A stretch of DNA of 64,000 nucleotides from the NCBI RefSeq assembly GCF_000208925.1, contig NW_001914861.1:1-64000 (forward strand), given 5' to 3'. The DNA is from Entamoeba histolytica HM-1:IMSS. Its lineage: Eukaryota; Evosea; Mastigamoebida; Endamoebidae. Numbering within the stretch: position 1 is the stretch's first letter; the number at the start of each line of letters is the position of its first letter. The notes under the pieces were generated by a model, which saw only the letters and a list, made by a program, of their open reading frames with translations, was not told where the DNA came from and made no database searches. Shown piece by piece: positions 20,087-29,884 of the stretch. The position numbers and the translations under genes are program-made.

Positions 20087-21331
20087 TCATTGAGAAACAA
20101 TATAACAATCAGAACGTAGTCCATAAAATACTTTTGGTTTTAATAAATCATTTCGGGTAGTAAATTTCCATCCAATATGACTTTCACAAGATTCACATAC
20201 AATAATTTGCCAAGCATAACCTTCAAACCATGAAAATTCATAAGATGGTTGTGTTTCAACTCTCAGATTAGAACAGTGAATTGCTGTAGTTACAGTAAAA
20301 GTAAATCCTGAAGGATTAACATGATTTGAACTAATCCCACTTGTTGAAATTGAGAAGATATTTTCAGTTGGACAAAATATTGTTTTAATATTAAATTCAT
20401 TACAACATGCACACTTTAACTGAGTGGATTGAATACAATGAATACATATTTTAATTGCATCTTCTACTGTTTGTGCTCGTTCATATTGTAATTCATCTTT
20501 TATAGATAATGGAAGATGACTATGAACTGCTGTAAGAAATTCGTTTGTGTCTTGAATTGATTCTAATTGTTCAGAAATTAAATCTCCTTCTATTTTTTTT
20601 ATAAAATCAATAATTTGTTTTTTAGAATGTTCAAGACAATGTAATTTCCAATATTGATAACCATAACATCCATTATTAACAATCATTGAATATAAATAAC
20701 TTATGTCTTTCATATCCGGAATAATTTCTACTTTTCCAATTGGAATTATTGTTTCTCTTCTGTTGTTTGTAATTAGTTTACATCGTTTAATCCCTTTGAA
20801 AATAATTGCAATTGAACTTTCATGATCTTCATATTTAATTACATTACCTATACATCCATAAACTTCTTTTAATTCACTCATTTCAAAACTATGTTCATTA
20901 ATAATACATGCACGTAATATACCATTACAACTCCTTATTAACTGTCTAAATGTTCCACACAATCCTCCTCGTAAAATAAATGGTGCTGTTGTATCAGGCT
21001 GAAGAAATACATTCCCAATAATTAATGGAACAACTAATTGATGTTCTGTTAATTCCCCTTCATTCGGTGGGATATATTGCTGGCTTAATAAATAACTATA
21101 AGTTAATGGAGTTGTTTGGTAAGTTCTGTCAGGTTCATTATCACTTTGGTTAATACTCTCATCTGGTTCAACTTCTAGTTCACCCTCTTCAGTAGTATGT
21201 CTTATAATTTCTATCATTTGTCTTTGTAACAGAACATCAAAAAAATCTTCTTCATCATTACTCTCATCGTCAGATACTGGCTGATGGTTTTGACTGTTAT
21301 TAAAGGATATATTTGAATTGTTATTATTCAT
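20087..21331 (-). CDS. Cereblon homologue, CRL4 substrate receptor
   Basis: The protein has 414 residues from ATG 21331; the frame is open further upstream but only with non-ATG codons. An acidic Asn-rich N-terminus precedes a Lon N-terminal (LAN) domain at about 90-300, with PLIIGNVFLQPDT and LRACIINEHSF. The C-terminal CULT domain follows: CACC, then CESC, together the zinc site, and a segment SWFEGYAWQ then HIGWKF that carries the three tryptophans forming the imide-binding pocket of human cereblon. Cereblon delivers substrates to the CUL4-DDB1 ubiquitin ligase. A cullin gene lies 4.5 kb away. The family is certain; the endogenous ligand is not known. Confidence 0.92.
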   Translation of the reverse strand: MNNNNSNISFNNSQNHQPVSDDESNDEEDFFDVLLQRQMIEIIRHTTEEGELEVEPDESINQSDNEPDRTYQTTPLTYSYLLSQQYIPPNEGELTEHQLVVPLIIGNVFLQPDTTAPFILRGGLCGTFRQLIRSCNGILRACIINEHSFEMSELKEVYGCIGNVIKYEDHESSIAIIFKGIKRCKLITNNRRETIIPIGKVEIIPDMKDISYLYSMIVNNGCYGYQYWKLHCLEHSKKQIIDFIKKIEGDLISEQLESIQDTNEFLTAVHSHLPLSIKDELQYERAQTVEDAIKICIHCIQSTQLKCACCNEFNIKTIFCPTENIFSISTSGISSNHVNPSGFTFTVTTAIHCSNLRVETQPSYEFSWFEGYAWQIIVCESCESHIGWKFTTRNDLLKPKVFYGLRSDCYIVSQ

Positions 21332-21398
21332 ATTAATCAATATATTTCTTAGTTTTGTTTTTAGTTTTGGTAGTAATAACAAAATTAATTTTTATGTT

Positions 21399-21428
21399 TT
21401 TATTTAAAAAAATAGAACTTAAAATTCG
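21399..21428 (+). promoter_or_regulatory. Core promoter of the beta-hexosaminidase gene
   Basis: A TATA-like TTTATTTAAA is followed by a GAAC box at 21415-21418 and an initiator-like AAAATTCG at 21421-21428. The ATG is 16 bases further on. This is the standard Entamoeba three-part promoter with the short 5' leader usual in this genus. Confidence 0.6.
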
Positions 21429-21443
21429 CTCATTATTTTTCTT

Positions 21444-23138
21444 ATGTTATTCATTTTCATTGTATTTATCTCTTCAGTATTTGCTGGAAATGGTTTGAAC
21501 GTCCAAAACCAATTACTTTTAATGCCATATCCAAGCTCAGTATCATTTCAATGGAAGTCACCATTAGCTATTGCATTAACTTCTTCTATTCAGTTAAACG
21601 TAAAGTCAACTTGTAATACTGATTGTATGAACTTTCTTAAATCAAACTTCAACCATACCATTTCATTCCCTTTACAACAACAAACAGGTTTACAAGATTT
21701 TAAAGTATCATTGTTTAAAGAGATAGATTTACCAAGAATAACTCCATCAGTTTCAAGTGTTATAACTGATGTTGTTGTAGAGTTATCTTCTTCAAATCCT
21801 ATGCCAAAATTACAAATTGGATTTGATGAAAGTTATATTCTTGAAGTTACTACTAATAGTATTTCCATTAAAGCAGTTACAGTATATGGTGCACGTCATG
21901 CATTTGAAACATTACTTCAATTAATTAGAATTTCATCAAACAAATTTGTAATTTCACAATTACCAATTAAAATAAGTGATGCACCAAGATTTAAATGGAG
22001 AGGATTAATGGTAGATCCTTCAAGAAATCCATTATCTCCTTTAATGTTTAAAAGAATTATTGATACATTAGCATCAGTTAAAGCAAATGTTTTGCATATT
22101 CATTTAAGTGATGCACAAACATTTGTCTTTGAGTCAAAGAAATATCCATTGTTACATCAAAAAGGAATGTATGACGAAAGTTTTGTTCTCACACAATCTT
22201 TTCTTAGAGAATTAGCACAATATGGTGCTAATAGAGGTGTTATTGTTTATGGAGAAATTGACACACCTGCACATACAGCATCATGGAATCTTGGATATCC
22301 AGGTGTAGTTGCTAATTGTTGGGATTATATTGTTAGTACATCAATGAGATATGGAGAGAATGTCCTTTCATTAAATCCAGCTAATCCAAATACATTCCCA
22401 ATCATTGACGCATTAATGAAGGAATTATCCGATACATTTGGTACTGATTATGTCCATGTTGGAGGTGATGAAGTATGGACAAGTGGATGGTCAAAGTCAA
22501 AGGAATATAGTGACATTCAAAAATTCATGAAATCAAAAGGACTCAATTCTCTTACAGAGTTAGAGGGATATTTTAATAAATATGCACAAGAACAGGTAAT
22601 TCATAATGGTAAACATCCAGTTGTATGGGAAGAAGTATTTAAAAAAGGAAATGCTGATAAAAATACTATTATTCAAGTATGGGATGATATTCGATTACTT
22701 CAACAAGTTGTTAATTCTGGTTATAAAGCAATCTTTTCCGCAGGATTTTATTTAGATAAACAAATGCCATTATGTAATAGTTATGATTCTAGCACTTGTG
22801 TTAATACCCATTCGATGTGGGTATGGACTAATAGAGATATGTATGACAATGATCCTGTTAAATCACTTTCATCATCAGAAAAGGAAAATGTATTAGGAGG
22901 TGAAGGCTGCTCATGGGGAGAAAGTACTGATGAACAAAACTTCTTTGACAGAGTTTTCCAGAGATATTCTGCTATTGCAGAAAGGCTTTGGAGTAAAGAG
23001 AGTGTTGTTGACAAAGAAAGTCATGAAGTTCGTGCAAATTATTTAAGATGTCTTGATGTTAGAAGGGATATCATGAAAGGTACTGGACCGTTGTACCATT
23101 CATTCTGTCAACTTCCAAAGAAAGAGAAGAGTAATTGA
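21444..23138 (+). CDS. Beta-N-acetylhexosaminidase, GH20, secreted or lysosomal
   Basis: The 564-residue precursor starts with a clear signal peptide ([13 protein letters not shown]). A GH20b-type N-domain precedes the catalytic TIM barrel, which begins near [13 protein letters not shown] at about residue 185. The catalytic pair is Asp342-Glu343 in VHVGGDEVW, where Glu is the acid/base and Asp orients the substrate acetamido group. The barrel ends with AERLWSK, a strand typical of the family. The enzyme removes terminal GlcNAc or GalNAc from glycans and in Entamoeba is linked to lysosomal and secreted glycan breakdown. Length matches lysosomal alpha/beta subunits of other eukaryotes. Confidence 0.96.
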
Positions 23139-23226
23139 TTAAAGAACAAAAAAGTTCATATCTATTTTTAGATTAAAAGAGAGAAGAAAAAACAAAAAAT
23201 AAATTAAAAAATAAAAATCGACTTTT

Positions 23227-24609
23227 ATGAGAGAAAAAACTAAAAAAAGAACAATTAAAAATATGAACACTCAAAACAATACTATGAACGATGACAAATG
23301 TCCTTCAGCACGTCGTATTATTGACCAATTAAAACAAAATCAAATTGACGAAATTAATTTGTATGATAATCATAAAAAAACATTATTATCAATTTGCGAA
23401 TATCTTATTGATTCAGGAATTAATTCTGATCTTTTTGAACAATGTTTAACACAACAAGTATTCATGGAATCAGACATTCCACAGTCTCTTCATAATAAAA
23501 GATCATTGGCATTTGTTATTCAATTTCTTGAATGTGTAGAACCACCATGTTGTGAAGTAGAGAATTTACCAAAAGTTATAGCTAATGTAATTCAAATTTA
23601 TTGTTCTGATAGTAATGCAGAAATATTAAAAACTGTTCCTTCATTGATAGGAATAGTTGGAATGATTTCTGTATTTCATATGTTTGCGCGTTCTCAAATA
23701 CAACCAAGTGAACTAAATCGAGAATTAAATATTTTACTTCCTGCAGCCTCTGAACAGCCATATGTAGCCTCGTCTAGAAAATATTGTTTAGCTGCTACAG
23801 AAGCATTATTAAAAGCACCACCAAAAGATGAAACAACTGATAGCTTTAAGTATTTATCAACTATACCTGACGTACAATATATTCTTTCTCGGTACCCATT
23901 AGATAGGACAATAGATCATATTAAACAATTATTATATCAATACAAAGAAAGTAGTATACAATCAACACTAAGAGATGTTTTCTATGGATATCTTGATGGT
24001 AGAGTTGTTTCTAAACCATTTTCATGGCCTACAACTGATTTTATTTCAATTAAAGAAATACAAACAGCTATGAACCTTGACTCATCAACATTTCAATCAA
24101 TTGTATTAGGAGAAGACCCAAAAGTAAAGGAGTTCTTAACTCAACAACAACCAGAAACTTTTGAGACATTACAAAATCAACAACTACCTGCTAGTACACA
24201 ACCACTAGCCCAACAACAAAGGCAACTTATGCAAGTACAACCTAAAATCAAACAAGAAAAAGAAGAACGTAATATAAAAAAAAAGGCATTAAATTCTAAA
24301 AGCCAAGATGCAACAAAACCAAAAATGGAAGATGATGAACATAGTAAATTAAAGAAAAAGAAAAGAAGATTTAGTGAAGAAGAAACACAAAACTTAATCG
24401 AAGGAGTTCAACAATTTGGTATTGGACATTGGAAAAGCATCTTAAATGCTTATAAATTTGATGGTAGAAGTTGTGTTGATTTAAAAGATAAATGGAGAAA
24501 TATTGAAAATTCAAGAAATAGGATAAATAAACAAAAAGTCCAACCACAAGTATCTCAACCCCATTCGAACGCATCTATGTTACCTCCTTTTAATTCTGAT
24601 AATTTTTAA
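23227..24609 (+). CDS. TRF-like telobox Myb protein
   Basis: This 460-residue protein has a helical N-terminal region (about 20-300) that may correspond to the TRF homology dimerisation domain, then a Gln-rich linker and a Lys-rich stretch. Near the C-terminus (about 378-430) lies one Myb domain with RRFSEEETQNLIEGVQ, FGIGHWKSIL and VDLKDKWRN; the last is the telobox that defines telomere-repeat-binding factors of the TRF/TBF group. TRF-like proteins have been described in E. histolytica. The ATG at 23227 is first in frame; a second Met at codon 13 is an alternative. Its DNA target in this genus is inferred. Confidence 0.85.
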   Translation: MREKTKKRTIKNMNTQNNTMNDDKCPSARRIIDQLKQNQIDEINLYDNHKKTLLSICEYLIDSGINSDLFEQCLTQQVFMESDIPQSLHNKRSLAFVIQFLECVEPPCCEVENLPKVIANVIQIYCSDSNAEILKTVPSLIGIVGMISVFHMFARSQIQPSELNRELNILLPAASEQPYVASSRKYCLAATEALLKAPPKDETTDSFKYLSTIPDVQYILSRYPLDRTIDHIKQLLYQYKESSIQSTLRDVFYGYLDGRVVSKPFSWPTTDFISIKEIQTAMNLDSSTFQSIVLGEDPKVKEFLTQQQPETFETLQNQQLPASTQPLAQQQRQLMQVQPKIKQEKEERNIKKKALNSKSQDATKPKMEDDEHSKLKKKKRRFSEEETQNLIEGVQQFGIGHWKSILNAYKFDGRSCVDLKDKWRNIENSRNRINKQKVQPQVSQPHSNASMLPPFNSDNF

Positions 24610-24669
24610 TTGATTTTTTTAGATAAATTACAAATGAATGAAAAAAAAAATAAATTAAACTGTTTTGGT

Positions 24670-25545
24670 TTAAGACAAATCAGTATTAGACACAGGAGGT
24701 ACTACTGCTTCTGACATTTGTCTTTCTTGAACAATTGGCTGAATAACCATCTGTCGAGAATGAAAAACTTGTTGAGTAACTTGAGCTGGAGTTGTTGTTT
24801 CTTGGAGTTGGTCAGTATTTGAACTAGAAGGTTGTAATTGAGTTGGTTTATTTTGTGAGAGATAAGCTTCATCATATCTTCTTTTTAATGTTCTTGCACT
24901 AAAACGTATTTTTTCTAATACTTGTGGACCAAGTTCAGTTGTACTATTAATGACTTCAGTAACTATTTTCCATATTGCATCACTTTTAGCAAAAGGAATA
25001 CCATTTGAAGCCATAATTTTACTAATTTCAGAAGTAACACGTTTTCCTTCGGAGGTTCTTTGTTTTTCAATTTCTTTTTTAGGTTTCATTTCCCATTTAG
25101 CCTTTCCTTCATTTTCTAATTTTTCAAGTCTTCTTTTAAGTTCAGGAGACATTTTGGTAGATTTACTTTTCTTTGTCTTATTATCCTTGTTAATAGGAGG
25201 TTGTCCAGTGACTGTTGTTTCAGTTTCTGGTAAATTCTTTTCAGCTTTTTCAGCTTGTTTTCTTTTTTCTTTTTCTAATTCTTCCTCTCTCATATCCATT
25301 AATTCATCATTAATTTTTTTTCCATTAGTATATGCTTTAACAACATATGGCTTTAATTCATCTGTAATGTCTTGATGTTCTTCAATACAATGACAACACG
25401 CATAACCTCTAGACATTCTTTTGAAACAAATAATACACATATAATGATCTCTGTCAATCTTTTCAACTAGTCTATCTCCAAGCCAATCAACTGTTCTTCG
25501 TTTTCTTTCATCAACAGAATGTTTTTTTGGTTTTTCTTCCTCCAT
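24670..25545 (-). CDS. Unrecognised Lys-rich protein with N-terminal zinc-knuckle-like motif
   Basis: I do not recognise this 291-residue protein. Residues about 34-58 hold a Cys/His cluster, MCIICFKRMSRGYACCHCIEEH, that could bind one or two zinc ions in a C2H2- or BED-like way. The middle (90-170) is a highly charged coiled coil, and a conserved-looking helical part IMASNGIPFAKSDAIWKIV follows; the last 60 residues are Gln/Thr rich. The layout suggests a nuclear or nucleic-acid protein. The Cys cluster and the following helices recall transposase-derived zinc finger proteins, but this is a guess. Confidence 0.55.
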   Translation of the reverse strand: MEEEKPKKHSVDERKRRTVDWLGDRLVEKIDRDHYMCIICFKRMSRGYACCHCIEEHQDITDELKPYVVKAYTNGKKINDELMDMREEELEKEKRKQAEKAEKNLPETETTVTGQPPINKDNKTKKSKSTKMSPELKRRLEKLENEGKAKWEMKPKKEIEKQRTSEGKRVTSEISKIMASNGIPFAKSDAIWKIVTEVINSTTELGPQVLEKIRFSARTLKRRYDEAYLSQNKPTQLQPSSSNTDQLQETTTPAQVTQQVFHSRQMVIQPIVQERQMSEAVVPPVSNTDLS

Positions 25546-25890
25546 TCTAATATGTTGATTTTTAAGTTCTCTTTCTTTGCCCTCCTTTCGGCATTTTTTT
25601 TCTTTTTTTCTTTCTTTTTTTTCTTTTATTTTTTTATTTTATTTTTGGTGAATTACTCTCGTTTTTTGTTCTATTTTTTCTTTTCTGTTCTTTGTTTTGG
25701 TAATTTTTCTTTTTTAAGTTTTTTTATTTTCTATTTTATTTTTGTTATGGTGACATAAATAAATTCTTTGCCTCTCTCTATCTTTTCTTTATTTCTAGAA
25801 TCTTTTATGAATTATATAAATAACTTAGACAAACCTTTTTTCATCTAAACTGAACTCAATTAAAATAAATCAGTTTTTATGTTTATTATG
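25546..25890. repeat. Polypyrimidine (T/C) tract
   Basis: From about 25560 to 25800 the plus strand is nearly all T and C. It is the A/G-rich 5' flank of the zinc-knuckle gene and also lies downstream of the cullin, both on the minus strand. No gene is seen here. Confidence 0.6.
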
Positions 25891-28011
25891 TTAAGCCAAA
25901 TAGAGTAAGACGTCTTCATTTTTTTCATCCTTTTCTAAATACTCTCTTTCAATTAATTTATCTATTCTTTGTTTAATTTCTTCAACGTCTGGTTTAAAAT
26001 CAAGTTTTGGTGTTATAGTAGTTAATAATTCTGAAACAGTCATTTTCTTTTCTTTTTTCATAACTCTAACAACAACAGCGTCAATTCTTGTTTCTCTATC
26101 TTTAACAATCTTTTCATCAACTTTTTCTTTTTCTTCTTTACTTTCTTTAGTTTGGAATGTATTAATTTTGATTTTAGATTTATTGTTATGATAATTAGAA
26201 TTTAACATAACAACATCTTCTTCTTTTATTTCTTCAGGCTTTTTTATTTTACCATCTGGTGATTGAACACAAATTAATTTCTCTTTTCCCATTAAACTTT
26301 TAATTTGTAACATTAAAATATCCTCTTCACCTTCAAATTTACTCTTAAGTTCTTTAATAGTTTTACCTTCACAATTCATTAAAATTTCAAATTGTAACAC
26401 ATTCATTGTAATTTCTATATTACCAAAACAATGTGCTTTTACAGAAACAATTCCTAATAATGGATTAAAATCAACTTTACGATTTGGGTGTTCTTTAATA
26501 TACCATTTTCTCATTATTTCTTCTCCTTTTTCTATTTCTTTTGGTAATGAAATACATCTAATTGTAGGACATGCTGGCCATGATGTTCCATTAATAACAA
26601 CCATTCCATATTGACCGTTCATACCATTTTTATTCATTTCATCATTTAAAGACTGATACCATCCTTTTCCTGTTTCAACATCTTTAACCATTTCTTCTAA
26701 TTTAAATGTGTATGAATTGCCACATTCTTCTCTTAATTGTTCTAATACAATCTTTTCATCTTCAGCTTGGAATCCTTTATATAATAATCGTTTAGATAAT
26801 AACAATTGATAATGTTGTTCAAATGTGTCTTTTCCATTGAGAAATTTAAATATTTGTAATATTTTACTTGCCCATAGTTGGTTCATTCCTCCTTTTCTTA
26901 ACATTCTATCAGCAAACTTCACTAATGCAATAGCAATATCATTATCAAATGATGAAATGAATTTTTCAAATGATATTTTAATAATGTTATTAATCATTGG
27001 TGCTTGTTTTTCTAATTGTGATAGATAATCATATAATGAAAATATTTTATTGATTTTTGTTTTTTCATCTTTTTCTGAACAAAACTCTTTACCTAAAGTT
27101 ACAATAACACCAATTAATGCCTTCTGAATATCTTCATCTTTTTTTACTCGACTTCCTAATGAAATAAATAATAATATTGAAGAAGTTTTTTGTTGTGAAA
27201 TAAATTGTTTTAGTTGAGTTAATTTAGTTGTTAGAATTAATGGAAGTGTTTCTGTCATTAATTCTTTTTCAGTGAAAGCAACAGTATCAATTTTCATTGT
27301 TGGGTAATAGGATTGTGCAATATGTTCTTCTCTATCAAACATTGATTTAACACTATTTAGATAATCTTCTAATGTTTCAGATATTTTATTTTGAGCTGCA
27401 GATGAGTAAAATTCACTTGTTGATTTTAATAATTTGTCTTTGAATTGATTTTGTAAATTACAATCAAACATCATACTAACAAGAGAAGATACAATAGCAT
27501 TATCTGAATTATTTGCTCTTAAAGTATTAATAAGAACAATTAACATATCAATAATAGTATTTGTATTATTTGACAATACAACCTCACGGAATAAACCAAA
27601 TGCCTTTGAAATTAATGGATCTTTATTACTAATACGATCATAAGGAAGAAGTAAATTTCGTAAAAGAGCTAATTTCTTTGAAAATATAATGTATTGTTGA
27701 TGAAGTTGATTCAAAGATGGCTCTATCACTAGTCGTTGTTTGGTTAATGAAGCTAATGAAGTAAGGGTTGAATCTACAATACTTGTGATTTGTTCAATAA
27801 TATTTCCTTCAGGGGAGTAGCATAAATTAGAAATATAATTATAAACTATATCATATGAGAGTGTTGGTTTTCTACCATTAATAATATCATCAAGACAAGT
27901 AGAAATAGCAGTGAGTTTTTCAGTTTTACGATTGGTTGTAGGAGTGGTTTTAGTATTAATGAAAAATTGAATTTGGTTATTCTTCTTCAATTGAAATAAT
28001 GTTGTTGTCAT
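25891..28011 (-). CDS. Cullin family ubiquitin ligase scaffold
   Basis: This 706-residue single-exon protein has the cullin plan: N-terminal helical repeats, the cullin homology region with TFEQHYQLLLSKRLL, FNPLLGIVSVKAH and QFEILMNCE, and a C-terminal winged-helix neddylation domain. In that domain VVVRVMK places the likely NEDD8 acceptor at Lys652, and the protein ends YLEKDEKNEDVLLYLA, as cullins end YLA. The N-terminus does not let me assign a CUL1, CUL3 or CUL4 class. Cullins hold RBX1 and E2 at one end and substrate receptors at the other. A cereblon receptor, which would need a CUL4-type scaffold, lies 4.5 kb away. Confidence 0.9.
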   Translation of the reverse strand: MTTTLFQLKKNNQIQFFINTKTTPTTNRKTEKLTAISTCLDDIINGRKPTLSYDIVYNYISNLCYSPEGNIIEQITSIVDSTLTSLASLTKQRLVIEPSLNQLHQQYIIFSKKLALLRNLLLPYDRISNKDPLISKAFGLFREVVLSNNTNTIIDMLIVLINTLRANNSDNAIVSSLVSMMFDCNLQNQFKDKLLKSTSEFYSSAAQNKISETLEDYLNSVKSMFDREEHIAQSYYPTMKIDTVAFTEKELMTETLPLILTTKLTQLKQFISQQKTSSILLFISLGSRVKKDEDIQKALIGVIVTLGKEFCSEKDEKTKINKIFSLYDYLSQLEKQAPMINNIIKISFEKFISSFDNDIAIALVKFADRMLRKGGMNQLWASKILQIFKFLNGKDTFEQHYQLLLSKRLLYKGFQAEDEKIVLEQLREECGNSYTFKLEEMVKDVETGKGWYQSLNDEMNKNGMNGQYGMVVINGTSWPACPTIRCISLPKEIEKGEEIMRKWYIKEHPNRKVDFNPLLGIVSVKAHCFGNIEITMNVLQFEILMNCEGKTIKELKSKFEGEEDILMLQIKSLMGKEKLICVQSPDGKIKKPEEIKEEDVVMLNSNYHNNKSKIKINTFQTKESKEEKEKVDEKIVKDRETRIDAVVVRVMKKEKKMTVSELLTTITPKLDFKPDVEEIKQRIDKLIEREYLEKDEKNEDVLLYLA

Positions 28012-28183
28012 TTATTCTTTGTATTTTACTTTTTTTTAGTTAAACTTTCGTTTCTTTGACTTTATTATTTATTATAGTAAAATAAATTATAATGTTTATC
28101 ACTTTTTATATTTTTGTTAATTATAAAAAAACACAAAATAGATTGAAGTATAACCATTATATCATTCATACACAAGGAATAAA

Positions 28184-29669
28184 TTATCCCATTGTATAAT
28201 AACCATTGAAAATATAAAGATTATTACTAACAGCTGTTGCAATAAGATTTTCTGTTGGGTGGAATCTTGTCAATGCCACTTTAGCTGAATAATCAATTGG
28301 CATTCCTGGAAGATGATCTCTTGGTGCATATTTCATTAATAATTTTGTTGAAAGAGGCTCATTGCTTGGAATAGAATTACGAGGAATAGTTTGTGGTAAT
28401 GGAGCAAGAACTTTAGGTTGGAATCGATGACTAAGTAATGGTAATGTTTGTTTATTCTTTAAATCATGGACAATAAATTCTCTATCATAACTACCAGTAA
28501 CACAATATTGATTAGTACCATCTAATGAAAGATCAAATTTATCATATAAAACATCATTAGCTTCAAGTTCAGAAAATCTAGAAATAAGATGGTCATGAAT
28601 TGGAACAATAGAAAGTGGTCCATCAGATTTACGTAAATCGAATTTTCTAATTGATAGATAATCTCTAACTACTAAAGTATTACCGTCTTTTGTCATTTTA
28701 ATGGATGAAATAGAAGGGAATGATTCTTGTCGTTGTGGATTAGCGGAATAATCATCTGAATTAACAAAGACTATTTTATTATTATAACTTTTCTATAATT
28801 TTTATTACTACAATATATTAAAACAAACATTTGACTGCAGATGAACAAGTTTTTGTTGCTCTAATATCACATAAACGTACTGTTCCAGTAGAAGATCCAT
28901 ACATGAATATATGATCACTAAGTTCTTTTGATTCTACACAAGTGATTAACTCTTTTGATTCATCAACATTCCATTCAATTAAGTTATAACAAGAGTCACA
29001 ATAATCGAAATTCCACAAATTAACTTTTAAGAAATCTGCTGATAAAAAGGTTTCCATATCACCCATTGGACATAATGAGTGTATTGGATATCCATGGTAA
29101 TTACCATATGTTTGTTTTAATTCAGGGAACATTGTTTGTTGATCAGGGACATATTCAGGTATTTCAGAGCCATGTTTATAATGTGTAGTGTACATAGTTC
29201 TTGATGCAGTTTTCCATAATTTGATTGTTTTATCTATTTAACATTATTATTATGTAAGAAATGATAAACAAAATAAAACAAACCGTTTGTTGTTAATAAT
29301 AATGTTAAGTCATCAGTTGGTTGATGAACAAATTTAACAACATTAATTTTTTCTTCAATTTCTAAACTTTTAAGACAATCAAACTCTTTTTCATGTGATG
29401 CAAACTCTGTCCAGAATTTAAAATCAACTTTACCTAATTCATCGTTCTATTAATTATAAGTAATTAGAATTTAATAAATCATTTGGTTATACATAACAAA
29501 CTTTTGACTTCTTAAACAATACAACTCGTCCTCCATAATCACCTGCTGCTAAATAATCTCCATTAGGAGAAAATTCAATTGTAGAAACAGTGTCTTGATC
29601 ACTGATATCATCTTGAATCGAACGGTCACCTCCAAAAACTTGTGTTAATCTCCAATCAATGGAATACAT
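28184..29669 (-). CDS. Protein phosphatase 2A regulatory subunit B55, four exons
   Basis: Exons are 29502-29669, 29284-29446, 28829-29233 and 28184-28770. The introns of 55, 50 and 58 bases all start GTTTGT and end TAG, and all joins keep frame, giving 440 residues. It is a seven-bladed WD propeller of the B55/PR55 class: [42 protein letters not shown], then [10 protein letters not shown] across the exon 2/3 join, [11 protein letters not shown] and VSNNLYIF. B55 directs PP2A to cell-cycle and cytoskeletal substrates. The acidic face and the long exon 3 loop are kept. Family certain. Confidence 0.95.
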
Positions 29670-29884
29670 TAAGGACTTTAGTTTTTCTTAGATCCTTTAA
29701 CTTAATTTTTTATTTTTAAGTTTTTCAAAAGTAAAAAAAAAAAAAAAAGAAATAATATTAATTCAAAATCAGTTAAAAAATGATATTAATAACATTATTT
29801 TAAAACCTAAAAAAAAAATAAACTTATGTTAAAATGAAGTAGTTCAAATAAAATCTCAAATTTTTATTGATTTATTCTTTTTGG

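Noticed and set aside
24950..25375. A 141-residue open frame opposite the zinc-knuckle gene
   Set aside because: It is the antisense of the Lys-rich coiled coil and has a low-complexity hydrophobic composition.
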